Source: Intoshia linei
Lineage: Eukaryota; Orthonectida; Rhopaluridae
DNA length: 64,000 bases
Direction of reading: 5' to 3'
NCBI GenBank assembly: GCA_001642005.1
Contig: LWCA01000025.1
Location: forward strand, 1 to 64,000
Shown one piece after another: positions 24,815 through 38,200 of this stretch (position 1 is the first letter of the stretch; each line of letters begins with the position of its first letter). Below the pieces are notes generated by a model. The model saw only the letters and a list, made by a program, of their open reading frames with translations, had not been told where the DNA came from and did not search any database. The position numbers and the translations under genes are program-made.

Positions 24815-26889
24815 AAATATACTCGTAGATCAACTTTGATATTTTTAGTGAAATTTTATTGATATGGATTTAATATACATAAATATTCCATTTAAACTCT
24901 GTTTGATTGAAAATTTGATATTAATGATATTACCAACCTATTTAATAATCAACTAATTAACAATTAACATTTGTTACAGCTTTAACAGTAAAAAATGTGA
25001 TAAATTGTAGAATATTTTTTTTGATGATTTTAGTGAAAATTTAATTAATTGAGGTTACGTATTATATTGAATAGTGAGATAAAAATGTAGTTAAGAGTTA
25101 TTTCCGAAATTCAAAAAAATTTATTCACGTAATTAGACTATAAAATGTTAAGACGCTATGAATTGAATTTATTATTTACGTTAAACATTTAGTGTATGAA
25201 AAAATTATGAATTATAACCACAAAATGGTGATCCATCGCTAGTTACTGATAACTGAACATTTTAATTAACATTAATATAATTATAATTAACATCAATAAT
25301 TATAAATTTTTTATTTTTTTTCTAGTTTACCCGACCCACGAACTGTTAGCTTATAATGATCAATGATTTACAAATTTTGTCCAAAAATATTTTTATTTAC
25401 TTTTCGCATAGATAGGTAGAAAATAATTTAAGGTAATAATATTTTTATTTTCGCATTAAATATAACATTTTTCAACAATTTTCTTTAATGCAACTTTCTT
25501 TCGACCGAGAGATAAATTAAAACAATCAAGGTTACAAAAAATATTGATATTTTGTTATGGTATTTAATAATATGTCCAACCATAATGAATCGGTGTGCAC
25601 GAGCTGTAATGAAAATTTGGATAAAGCTAAGCACATACAATTTGAGAAATTTCGATCCGTGAAAATTATTAACTGATACTAAAAAAATACATTAGTGACA
25701 CCCATAGTCATGTAGAGGCCTATAAGTCCTCATAGTTAAGTGGCCTAGAGGCTACTATTCTAAATGAATAGGTGATGTTAGAACAATTTTCCGTTCATTG
25801 GGCATTTTAATCTTATAGTATATTAAGATTTTTTTATAAAAGTAGGGATTCGCTAAAAAAATGTTTTTCAATAGTTGGATAAAAAAATCAAACATTTGTT
25901 TAATTTGTATAAAGGGTCCACAATTTTGAATCTAACCCACTCATTCTCTCTCAATCACTCTTGGCTTTCCATGGCACTGGTGACAACATCAAAAACTATA
26001 ATTTACTAAATTTGTTGATGTAATAGTTGTACTCAGTGCCAAAAATACCTTACTGATGCACCTATTCGGGGGACTCGACGAAATGTTTGTAAAATAGTGT
26101 CCTCATTTTTATAAAATTGAGTAAATAATGTAATCGGTAAATTTAACAATCAACTTAAAACATGTCTTAAATAATGCACCAAATGAATATTTATCTTAAT
26201 GTTAAAACCATTTAAAACCTAAGCAACATTGAGAATTTAAAGTTGGCATATATTGATCAAGAATCGTGATAGTTTATATCATGTAATAATTATAATATAT
26301 AAAGTTAATTATAGTATTGCGACATTTTCAAAGTTCAAATTTACAAAAATTTAATGTATTGGAATTTTTTGTGATTGACAATTTTTAGGAACATTGTATG
26401 TATTTTAAGCTATTTATAATGGGTGAAATCGTCACGAAAAATTGACCGTGGACTCATAGATTTTCAATTTTTCGCTAATTTACAATATATTACTTACATT
26501 ACCCAAGTCAACATGTCTTTTTTACAAGTTTCATAGACTGCCGATAATTTCATTAGTCAGTCAGACTAAAAGTGATGTAATAAATTTTTGACCAAAAAAA
26601 TTAGAGACCATAATATACAATACGAAATTTGTATTACAAATACCAGTGTAGAAAATTTTATTCATCAATTCAATCATGCAGACGTTGAGACGAAGTGAAC
26701 AAAACAGTTAAGCAAACATACCGGTGACAGCCTTTCACATGCATTATACACCATAACATAGTTATCAGCGATGAATGGTAATTAATAAATGATAGACTTG
26801 TTGAAACTTACATTTTTACACTTTGGAAAACACACGTTAACATTTGTAATTGAAAAGTAATCCAATACAGAAACCATTCTTTACTTATA

Positions 26890-27230
26890 TACAATTTAAT
26901 GTCTATGTGTGTTACCGTTTATTTGAAAATGAACAGTCCTAGCATTTAAAAAACACATTCTAGAGCAGTGTTTCGAGAGTGATGTTTTTATGTAAGTTTC
27001 ATTGGCAGTAATTGAGTCCATGATCAAAAACCTAATTTGCCTTTTTTTAAAATAAATCACCCTATAATTTAAAAAAACATGAACTTGGGGACGTACTTTA
27101 AAGTCATTAACGTTGTATTAAATCTAAACTTCATAAAAATGTATTTTCGCGTTCAAAATCACATATTACCATTTTTTTTTAAATGAAAAGATTTCTAGAA
27201 TCTTAAAAAAAATTACAGCTAATAGAGTTA
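26890..27230 (-). repeat. dispersed family R1 module (minus)
   Basis: It starts at the plus-strand GTGTGTTACCGTTTATTTGA end and runs through AATTTAAAAAAACATGAACT-type modules. It is an inverted, diverged copy. Confidence 0.5.
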
Positions 27231-27257
27231 TTGCTAGTATATAATACTAGTATAAAC

Positions 27258-27462
27258 CAGTGGTTTTCAACCTTTTTGTGTTCGCGGCCCCCTTATAAAC
27301 ATAAAAAATTTTCGCGACCTAAAAATTTTCTACATACACCAAACATGTACTCCAAACATCTTATCAATTCACATAAATGAAAATATTAAAGAAGCACATT
27401 CAGTTTTATTTATATTTTCTACTGTGTTCAAATTCTCACGACCCCCCGGTTAAAAACCACTG
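27258..27462. mobile_element. hAT-type MITE with 8-bp target duplication
   Basis: The left end CAGTGGTTTTCAACCTTTTT and the right end (CAGTGGTTTTTAACCGGGGG on the minus strand) are inverted repeats. The flanks GTATAAAC (27250-27257) and ATATAAAC (27463-27470) match at 7 of 8 bases, the 8-bp duplication expected of hAT elements. The interior contains GCGGCCCCCTTATAAAC and no coding frame. Confidence 0.85.
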
Positions 27463-29924
27463 ATATAAACTATATATACTACATACTGTATATAAACGAA
27501 TTTAATTTCACCAAGTGACGTTTACACGGTTAAAAAAATTACTTATCTCTCGTATCTTTAGATTATTTTGATACGTTTTATTCCAGTTGATATCGTTAAA
27601 AAATTTTAACCTCAGAAATCTACGCATTACCAGTGAAAAATAACTTTTACTATATTATCAACCAATATTTTTCAACTTTATGAATTAAAATTAAAAATGA
27701 AAATTCAAATATTCATCCTACAATTTCAAAAAAAGTTAGAATTGACCGTATACATATTTGAAATATGGGTTTCACCCTCATAAATTGATTCCTTCTGTTT
27801 TTTTATCATTACTACGCAATTTCTCATTTTTAAAAATGTTGAAAAGTTCATATTGTAAACTTTAGATTTGATATTAAATACAAATTAAGTATAACTTTGT
27901 TAGTTTAATATTAAAATTTATTTCAATGTTTATAAGATTGCTTCATTCGAAATGTATGACAGAAGAAAAAAGTGTGTATTACAGATAATTGGAAATTTTA
28001 TTTTTTTGTTATTTACGACGATTTTTTAGGGTTGTAACTATAATTTTATTGTTTTTAAGAGTATTCACTATTTGTATATAATCAATTAAAAATCCGTATT
28101 GAAATTAAAAAGTCGGCCCTCAGCAGAGCTAGCTTCTGTTAGTGCGAAGTACATAAAAGTCAAGCTAATAATGTCAGAGAGTAATAACTAAAAAATGGCA
28201 CTTTATGACAGTAAATAAACATTAAGAAATGATAAGATTTAATGAACTTGGTTGAATTTAGAAATGTGTATTATTAAATTAAAGGTCAAGTGAACAAGGT
28301 TGAACAAAGTAAATGTGACGAATAATCGTTTGAACTGGTTACAGTGATTTTATAAATGAAACTTGTACTCTTGATTGATAAGTGTAAAGAATGTTTTGTA
28401 AATTTCAAGTGATTTGTTAATATCTAAAAAATGAAACATGGTGGGATACCAAAAGCTAAATTAAAGTGTAATGTATTGAATTGAATTAACTTTCAAACCA
28501 TATAAAACGAAAATTTACCATGTTCACCCGTTGCATTGTTAATTTAAATAATTAACAGTTGACATGTTTGACTGAATTACGTGTCAAGTAAAGCATTGAA
28601 TACAAATTTTACTTAAAAATTATAATTTAATATTAGCGTGACCTTCGTACCACAGACAAAAATTAAAATGTAATCAAACAGTCACAATATATACGGCATA
28701 TTATATTCATACCATTATTCGCATGATAAAAACCAAACAATACTTTCAATTTGTGAAAAGGTTTTACATTTCTTTGTGCAATATGGTCAACAGCGGTTGA
28801 ACAATGAACAATATGAAATTTGAATTTATTCACACTACTACTATTCAATATAAACCTTGACATGACATCATTTAATCGCATTCGTTTCATGGTTATATGT
28901 GATTTATGCTTCAGTGTGGCAATAGATTAGTCTAGGTAAATTACGTGCTGCGTCATTACTTATGTTTGGACCTAAGCATCCATTATCTTGTCAATTACTT
29001 GCTGAGTCAATAACAAACAAGACGTTAAATACAATATTCGTTTAATCAAAATTAAAATTTGCTTCCACTAATCAATCACACTATGCCCTACCTCTCTACT
29101 AGTTTCACTCGCATTAAATCAATTACATTTTTATCGAATGTTTCAACAAGGTCGATACATTCATAAAGGCCACGCCCATTGGCCTATGATATGAATTTTA
29201 TTTAATTTATTATAACATGGTACTAGCTAAAAGTCAGTCGACATAATTATCAACATTATACACCAATAATATATTACAGTAGACGTTCTATCATAGTTCA
29301 TTATTCAACTTGCCAAATAAAATTATTAAAGGAAAGATCACGAGTTTTGATAATCTCTATCTATTGCAATATATTTTATAGATATCAACATTCTATTTGC
29401 TTGTTAAGGTATTTTTTTTATTAAGATTTATGTAATTTATTTCACCCATTTCTACAAATGTATAAAAAGTTACAAAATTTCGTGTAGGCAATTGTGATGT
29501 TTCCTGTGTCGCTAGTTCAACAATATGTATTTTGTAAAAATTGGCTGAATATTAAAATTTTATTTTTAACGTTAATGCTTATTATCAAAGTATTTTAATG
29601 TTACACAAACAGACTGCTTAAGATAGTCAGATAAGTATGCAATATTCCCGTGTACATGGAATGTTATTAGAATTAAAATTTAACTTCATTCATACAGTTT
29701 TAATTTACACAAGCATAAACAATATAAATCGCTCATTTTTTTTAAACTAGGCTTTTGTGTCGACAACGTTCTCATATATATAAAAATAGGGTCAACGTGG
29801 TATCAAAGAAAAGCTAGTGAAACAGTAAATTAATTATTTTTATTAAAATTACTTTAATAAAAGACTCACATGTTATATCATCAAATATTACTAAGAGGCT
29901 AAAAGGCTAAAAATGCACTGCTAT

Positions 29925-30065
29925 GCAGAGCCGTCTTAAGCCACTTTGTGGATCAGAGCTAAGCAAAGGGCCTCCGACCCTTTATAGTTTTAAAGAGCGA
30001 AGCTAGAAAAAATTATCGATCGAAGCGATAAAAAAATTTAGGGCCCTTTAATAGAAGACAGAGCA
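29925..30065 (+). mobile_element. hAT-like end, CAGAGCCGTCTTAAG
   Basis: CAGAGCCGTCTTAAG opens a GC-richer block with GGGCCTCCGACCCT and GAGCGAAGC...TCGAAGCGA words and then GGGCCC. A related end (CAGAACCGTTTTAAGG) lies on the minus strand near 58780. I could not place the other end of this copy. Confidence 0.45.
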
Positions 30066-30384
30066 TACTGTTGGTTGGATACTTAGAGTCTTATTTCATT
30101 GAGTATTAATAAAGGCAATAAAAGATATTATGTAGGTTTCTAGTAACTTTTATTTCTTTTACAAAAACTTACTTAATTAATTGAAAATTAATAAGAGAAA
30201 ATAATATATCTCCTTTTTCTTTTTTGAATATTCACTTAATAGAAAGGTTTTAATATTTAATATTATCATTTAAAACAGTTTATATGTCAATATTATATTA
30301 TGAACAATGTAGAATATATTTTCATTCCAGTTGCCCAATAGATAAAATATCAACCACGTAAATTCTATAATTCCTAGTCTAGGT

Positions 30385-31150
30385 CTAAGAAGATTTATAC
30401 CCACATCTCTTTATTGAAAATTATTGGAAAGACGTTCAATGGATACTTTTATTGAGATTGTAGAATGAATATTTACATTTTTAATTTTAATTCAAAGATT
30501 TTAAAAATATTGGTTGATGACATATTAAAAACTAGTTTTCAAGAGTATGCGTAGATTTCATACGTTGAAATATTGTATATAGATCAACTGGAATAAACTG
30601 CATGATAATATTTTTTGTTTCTGTTTGATAATTAAATTGTCATTAAATAAAAAAATCGCTTTGTGAAATTAAATTTTTTGTGAGTAATTTACCTGGAAAT
30701 AAAACTATTATATGTAATTTTTTTTAAATTCTAGAAATGTTTTTATTTTTAAAAAAATGGGTAAATTGTGGTTTTGATCGTGAAAATGCACTTTTTTGAG
30801 GTTGAATTATGGTAATGCTTATGATTTAAAAAAAGGGTCATATGGTTATTAAGAATGAAGATGTCTTTTTTGATTTTGAGATTTACGAAAATTATAATCA
30901 TTTTAAACGCGTCCCAGAATTTATGTTTTTTTAAAATTCTAGGGCTGATTTACGTATTGAAAAAAAAAATGGGGTTATCCCCTATGCCCTAAAAGACTCA
31001 ATAACTCATATATACGATAAAAAATTACTCTTTAAAAACTGTATTAAATGTTGGGTTTTTTAAATTCTAGGACTGTTTATTTTTTAAATAAACGGTAACA
31101 CACACACAATCATTCAATTTTATATATGTAAAAGACTGAAAAATTCTATT
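30385..31150 (+). repeat. dispersed family R1, diverged copy
   Basis: It matches copy A from about 16560 onward (CTTTATTG...GAATAAACTGCATGATAATA) and contains repeated AAATTCTAG modules. It ends ATAAACGGTAACACACACAC. Confidence 0.6.
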
Positions 31151-32829
31151 ATGATTATTACTATATAAACTTAGGAGTCACTGCAATTTTACTTTTTAAA
31201 TTTGAATTGATGTACTACATTAATATCGCAATACTGAATTATAAAGAGAAAAAATTACCTGAAATTAAAAATTGAGTTCAATTAAATGTAATGAAATTGG
31301 CTGATTAAACAATTTTTAATTTGAATCTATTCACAAAAATATGATGTGACTGTTTTGATATTTAAACTAGATTATAATTTAATTAACGTATTAATACATC
31401 ATGTAATCAAAAATAAATTTTTTGAAATGAGACAAAAAATCTATATCAATTCTTATTTCACTTGTTTAACTTCCATATTAATTATTTAAGGCTATTTTAT
31501 GTCATAATGTCATAATTACATCAATTCAGTTTGGCTTAACACTTAGACAGTAATGATATTGGCTTTTATTATTATGTCAGTTTTAATCGGCGATTGAAAT
31601 GAAAGAAATCAATCATAAATAATTGTTACTTGGTGTATTAATTATAACGATATACCTCAATTTTGTTTTCGTTTTTTCTATTGTGCACATTATTTGTACA
31701 TTAATTACAGTAATTAACACTTACTTGTTCATAAAATAGGGGCTTTCATTTTTATCAAATTTTAAAATTTCACTGCTTCACTGCTAAATCATATTCACTT
31801 TTTCTACTTTGCTTATTAAGACTCGCTACTTATCCTTTTTATTTGATTAATATTGTAAATATGAAAATAATAATTGTATATATATTATAATATGATAATA
31901 TATGTATTAATAATTTTGCGTTAATTAACCCATTTATTTAAAAGGTATGTATTTATGACACTTATTTTATAAATTTTAAAATGATTTTCTAAACATCGAA
32001 AAATGTTATTATTTCGTAGATTAATACATATATGTATGTATGACGATAAACATCGTTAGGAAATCAAAAAATGAGAGCTAAAGCCAAATATATGTTACTT
32101 TTTTTTAACCAAAATATAAAACACTAAAAGTATGTTGTGAAGAAAATATTAACATGTCAAATTGATAATTTCAATGTAAATTAATAAAATATTAACGGGT
32201 GGTAATTTTTACTCATAGAGCTTTAACCTTAATAGTATTAACGATATTGACCTTATTGAGTATGTTTTGATGTATAAACAGAAAAGTTGAAACTAATATA
32301 AATAGATTAAAGAAACTATCTTCAAAGTATTTCTTATTGACCCGAGGGATAATAATACAATTTTACAGTTGATAATAGTAATAGTAGTCACCAAATTTTT
32401 ACATTTTAACAGTTTATTTTTTTAAATTTGTTTCTAGCTCAATTTTTTTGGATATTATGGAATTCATATTATGCAATTGAATAAAATTTAAACAATTTTA
32501 ATTGTCTATTTAGCCAGAATTCGAGAAATTAAATCGTTAATAAAATCCAAAAAAAATTGAGCCAGGAACAAATTTAAAAAAATAAACTGTATAACTAAAC
32601 ACGATGAACAATATTATAAAGTCGGTACCACACTTAAAAGCTCAAACACCAATTTACGTTAAATAAAGTTCAGTTTTAATTTCTCCATAATATTTAGACA
32701 GTGATATTTAAAATGACAAAGCAACTCGAATAGATAGCGTTAAATGTTTTTGATTGCAATTTAGTTTTTCTATTTTAAAAATACACACTTTAGTGCTCTT
32801 GATTTTTTGATGGGTGTGACACCCTCGTG

Positions 32830-33220
32830 CAGGGGTTTTCAAATTTTTTGACTTTTTGGTCCATTTTTAATTTTAATTTTGGATAAAGCATCTCAAATCA
32901 TCAGTGACATATAGTTTATTTCTAGATTTTGTTTTTATTTGTACGAGTGTTGAAAATGTCTTTTCACATTCATAGGTTGTTGGAAACGGCATAAGTATTT
33001 TGATAATCATTTTAGAAAGGTTTGGATATGATTGTGCCTTAGCTATCCAAAATTCAGTTATCGTACTTTTAGGAAATGTTATTTTGGCAGAGCCATTATT
33101 AATTAATTCTATGAAAACTAATTCCTTGTTTAAATTAATAACAAAAATTATTTAAATCAATTTATTTTTTATAATTCAAAATTTTATTAAAACTTGCGGA
33201 CCCAAATTTGAGAACCATTG
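32830..33220 (-). mobile_element. hAT deletion derivative with transposase C-terminus and 8-bp target duplication
   Basis: The ends CAGGGGTTTTCAAATTT and (minus) CAATGGTTCTCAAATTT are inverted repeats. The flanks CCCTCGTG (32822-32829) and CCCTAGTG (33221-33228) match at 7 of 8 bases. The minus strand from about 33140 to 32883 is an uninterrupted frame with the hAT dimerisation-domain pattern: FWIAKAQSYPNLSK, then MPFPTTYECEKTFSTL, then IKTKSRNKLYVTDDLR, as in SCAND3/ZBED5-type transposases. The catalytic core and BED finger are absent, so the element is an internally deleted copy. Confidence 0.85.
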
Positions 33221-35227
33221 CCCTAGTGTGTATAATACTAAAAATAAAGTAAAAACAGTCCAATCCTAAAAATTGTCATAAATAGCATAAATTCTAGAAA
33301 AAATAAATTTATAAAAACCTATTTTATTGTTTTCAATGTGATGATATATATTCAGTACCAAATTTAGTGAAATGACTGCTGATTAAAAAAATGAAATTGG
33401 ATAAAAATAAAATTTATAAATATGGAAAAATTTTTAAAAAAAATTATGCGGTCCATAGGTTTTCCATGCTTATGCCCATACTTATTTTAAACAAATATTT
33501 TCAAATAAACAATTAAGACCAAAAAATATACTTAAAAGTGTATAGTTAACGTATACAAAATACTAAACATTAATAATTCTCATTGTCTAAATTGTCATAA
33601 AATGTGAAATTATGACGCATCATTGGTTAAATTCATTTTTCATTCATTCATTCAACTATAAGAGCTAATAAAATGTACAATTTCATTAATCTAAATGTTT
33701 AGTTAAGTTTGAATATAAAAGTTACAAATTAATATAAAATAAACAAATATTATGTCAACTTTAAAATACAATAATTTAGAAAATATACTCTAAAGTGTTG
33801 AAGATACTACTCCATATTAAAATTTTCTTGATATTTATGAATAATTATTATATTATTAATGTGAATCATGAAACTTTTAAATTTAATTGAGATTCAGTAT
33901 ACATAATTATGTCTATATCAAAACAATTACTTTCTTAATTTTTTATTTGTTTATTCAATTTTTCGTTATTTAAAAGATGACAAACTTTAAAAAAAGTAAA
34001 TTAAAAAAGTTTGGTTATAATAAAAATGTATTATAGTGTATATAATCAAATAATACATTATTATAATACACCATTAAGACTTATTAAGCGTTTACCCGTT
34101 GCCTTTGACACTTGTTGACTGGTAAAATGGGTAAATTTAAATTAGAGTTTAAGACTTAGATTTTCAACGGTGCACTACGGTCAATCATTATTTCTCATTG
34201 ACATAGAAACAAATATGATCTTTGAATATGTTTTTTTATTTTTATACATATTATTGACCCAGCAAGATGGTCTGCAAACGCTGATCTAAAATATACTCTC
34301 CAATAAAAATATAAATGCAAAGAAACTTGCCTATTAAATATAATTCAAACTACCGTAATAATACTAATTTATTGAAACACTTAAAAACTAATCATTATAT
34401 TTTCAATTGATTTAATCGGATGTAAGAATTGGGATATTTAAATGTATTCTAAATAAAATTGTATAATTAACTTCAGAGCAATCTTTATCTGGCATAAAAC
34501 AACTTTGTTGAAAGATAATAATTTTAAAGAATAAGTATTGTAAATATTATAATCTATATGTAAAAGTAAAAAAAACTGAAATAAATTAACAAAATATTGA
34601 ACTGTGAATAAAATTTTAATTATTTAAATGTACTATATATTTAAACATGTATATTAAAAAAGGGAATAATTTAAAATACTTTAAATTTAGCCTTGCTAAT
34701 CAGTGGAAATAGTATAACCACGGTTGATTAAACAAAACAAATCAAATTAATCCAAAAAAGCATATTTTGCATAATTGAAAAGTTGAAAAGGTAAATAAAC
34801 TATTTTTGTGAATTTAAAAAGTGAGATTTTAGTGGATGATAGAATAATTTGGATATAAATTAAGTCATAAATCAACATTGAGATTGTTTAAAGCTAACTG
34901 AACCATATCTACTGTATAAAATGTGGAAATAACAAGATAGTTTGTCATAATTGGACAAGTGACAAAGTGTATATAGAACAAATACAATTGAAAAATATCC
35001 ATAAATCAACAAATCAATACACCCGGTAAAAGGTTAATCAATTGGAATCATTGAAAGAGAAATTTGTTAAAGCAGCTTAAATAATTTACTTTAACCGGTT
35101 CGATTCCGTCAACTCTACATTTCTTAAATCGTTCCATTCAAATTCTATTAAAAAATAAATATAAAAATTTTACCATAAATAGTCATTAGACAAACACTTG
35201 TCAATTATTATTGTATTTATCTACAAA

Positions 35228-35239
35228 ATGTGTCATTAA
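35228..35239 (+). promoter_or_regulatory. three-codon upstream reading frame before the COUP-TF start
   Basis: ATG TGT CAT TAA stops 6 nt before the main ATG at 35246 and is in frame with it. If it lies in the mature 5' leader, it could damp translation or depend on reinitiation. Its stop also shows that the main frame cannot extend further upstream within this exon. Confidence 0.4.
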
Positions 35240-35245
35240 ATACAA

Positions 35246-38200
35246 ATGGAAGTTAGCAAATCTGCCACCTGTAAGCGCACCCCCATGAACGTTCCAATTG
35301 TCAAAAATAAAGAGCAATGTCCTGTTCTCTTGCGCATAACTCCCGCAGGAACAGAGAGTCGTACACTATACGAAAATTGCTACGAGTACTCGAATATTAA
35401 ACATAAAAATGACTATTCAAATTTCGAAAAAGACTATAATCAAAATAGTACATTGTTAAATTGGTACAAAACGTTCAACAGTGCTCCAAATTCAAGCTTA
35501 AAATTGCACGCACAGCTGACAGACGCAAATAAAGTCAATTTATCTAATATAAAAAATGAAAATTTAAAATTCGATCAAAATATTTCAAAAGATGCATCTG
35601 GGCCAAATTTAAAAAATAATTATAGTTTGTATGCAAATTTTACCTCTCAAAAAGACCCTTGTGCCATAATGCAAGATTCTAATATGAAAAGCAGTATTGT
35701 TAAAAAAGAAACTAGCGATTTAAAAATGGAAAAAAAAAGTGAAAAGGAATCGAGTTTTTCCGATTCAAACATGTTTTTCAGTTTCAGTCAGTTTGATTCG
35801 AGTTATGTTAAGGACAAATTTACTTTGCCATCAAAATCAGATTACAATAAAAAAATTTTAAATTTCCCTAAACAAGAATTTCAATCTGACAAGCCTGCCA
35901 ATGGTGTTAAAAATGAAACGCCAACTTTTGACCAAGAATCCCAAAAGGATAAAATTTTATCAGATTGTTCGGTTAGCAAATCGAGTAATGTAAATACACC
36001 TGAACCCGCTAAAAAACCTCGCTTAGAAAATTCAAATTTGTAATTATTGTTTAGTCATTTTTCAATATTTTTAGAATTTGCTCAAAATCAAAACCAAGCA
36101 CGGAATCTTCATATAAAAACAATTCAGCCAATCAAATTGCATGCGTCGTTTGTTCCGATAAAAGCTCTGGCAAACATTATGGACAATTTACTTGTGAAGG
36201 TTGCAAATCATTTTTTAAACGTTCTGTCAGACGCAATTTAACTTATACTTGTCGTGGTACACGCTCATGCCCTATAGATCAACATCATCGTAATCAATGT
36301 CAACATTGTAGGTTTAAAAAATGTCTTAAAATGGGAATGCGTCGTGAAGGTATTTCATAATATTATATAAGATTTAACTGTTTTAATTATTTAATTCAAT
36401 GATATTGGAAATATTCACTAGAGAAATAATTACCAGACTAGTTTTAATTTAATTTAATGCTATATTTACCACCTTTAACATTACATTGATTAAATTTTGT
36501 CAACTTTTTATTTAATTTATTTTCGACATGTTCAATTAATTGGTCAAATTTTTTGTTTTGTGTCAATATTAATATAATTACATTATGAGACGTTTTAATT
36601 TTTATTATTTTTTAATGTGTATTATAATATTAATATGAAATCAAAATAAAACTAAACACCTAATATTTATCAATCAAAAATAATTTTGATATGTTTTGAG
36701 TAGACAACAACACGGTGAAGACTTAATTTAGTGAGATTGATAATTTTTGTGGGTGTTTATTGAAAATAACACTTTTAGTTGTCATTTTTTTAAAATTCTA
36801 GTACTATTGGTTATTTTTTATTTTCCAAAATAATGACAATTTAATCTTGTTAAAATAAATTTTTTGGATGCGTCGCGCCAAATAAAATGTTTTAAATTAA
36901 TCTGAATTGTACTAATATCGTATTATTAATTTAATTTTTGAACTGGAAGGACTCAATTTCTGAAAATAAAATTTGCAATAAAACCTCACCCGAATATCTG
37001 TAATAGAATCATGGAATTTTTAAAACTCGGCTCCACTTATTTTTTAATTAAAATGGACAAGACACGCTAATAAATAAACCGACATACACTTTTGACTAAA
37101 TTACTTTATAAGGATTAAAATGAAAATAACAACATTAATATAAGTAAATAATGTCACCTTATTATAATAATACTTTATAACTCGAGTATCGACATAATAA
37201 CATCCATTAACACTATAAATCCAATTATCAGTTTGTGTAAACGTTGTCAAACGTAGTTACTCGAGATAAGGTTTTTTGAGATGATAACTGAACACTTTCA
37301 TAAATTTTTAACAATTTTAATTGAAAGAATTACCATTGTTGTATAATTTATATATTTGTAATTGATTAATACTTTTAGCTGTTCAACGAGGCAGAGTACC
37401 ATCAACATTTAATCACGCAGCAGTGGCTAACTATGTGGTCACTGCGGCAGGATTATCTCAATTTATGGGCCGTAACAATGCAATAGATGCGCGGACCCCA
37501 TTTGCATCACCGCAACACTCATATTTATCCACCTACATATCAATGCTACTAAGAGCCGAACCTTACCCATTAGCTCGGTACGGACAAAGCCTACAGGGTT
37601 CAAACGGTAACGCTATGGGAATTGACAATATTTGCGAATTGGCTGCCCGAATTTTATTTAGTGCCGTTGAATGGGCTAAAAGGATGCCATTCTTCCCAGA
37701 TTTAAATGTTTCGGATCAAATAGCTCTACTACGTCTCAATTGGGGTGATTTATTTGTTTTGAATGCAGCACAATCATCAATGCCTATACACGTTGCACCT
37801 TTGCTAGCTGCAGCCGGAATGAGAAATTTACCATTAGCAGCCAATACAGTTGTGTCATTTATGGATCATATTCGTATATTTCAAGAACAAATTGAAAAAC
37901 TAAAAGCCTTAAACGTTGACTCTGCTGAATATACTTGCCTAAAATCAATCGTACTATTTATGACTGGTAATTCATTCATCTTTAATGAAATATATTCAAT
38001 GTTCTAAATCTGTGCTCCCCATTTTTTAAAAAACTAAAAGCCTAGATCTAAGCCCTAGAATATGCATCAAAACAAATTCCAAGACAGTTTTTCAATATTT
38101 TAGTATCTTAAATATGAATTTTAGAAATTGACATATTTATATTGAAAAACGCATAAATATCAGCATTTTAAACATGTTTTATTAAAATTTCAATTTCAAA

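Larger units (their letters stand above)
22225..35245. other. 13 kb gene desert upstream of the COUP-TF gene
   Basis: I find no supported coding exon. It holds TIR elements at 24634-24814, 27258-27462 and 32830-33220, a hAT-type end at 29925, and R1 repeat modules at 26890-27230 and 30385-31150. Two short stretches look less degenerate than their surroundings: 28240-28330, with nuclear-receptor half-site-like AGGTCA and TGAAC words, and 29150-29185, with an AGGCCA...TGGCCT inverted repeat around a reversed CCAAT. Long non-coding flanks are common for developmental regulators such as seven-up. Confidence 0.55.

Noticed and set aside
28663-28890. 75-codon minus frame in the desert upstream of the COUP-TF gene
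   Set aside because: It starts with ATG, but has no recognisable motif, no neighbouring exon and no promoter sign; the length is within chance for one frame in 64 kb.
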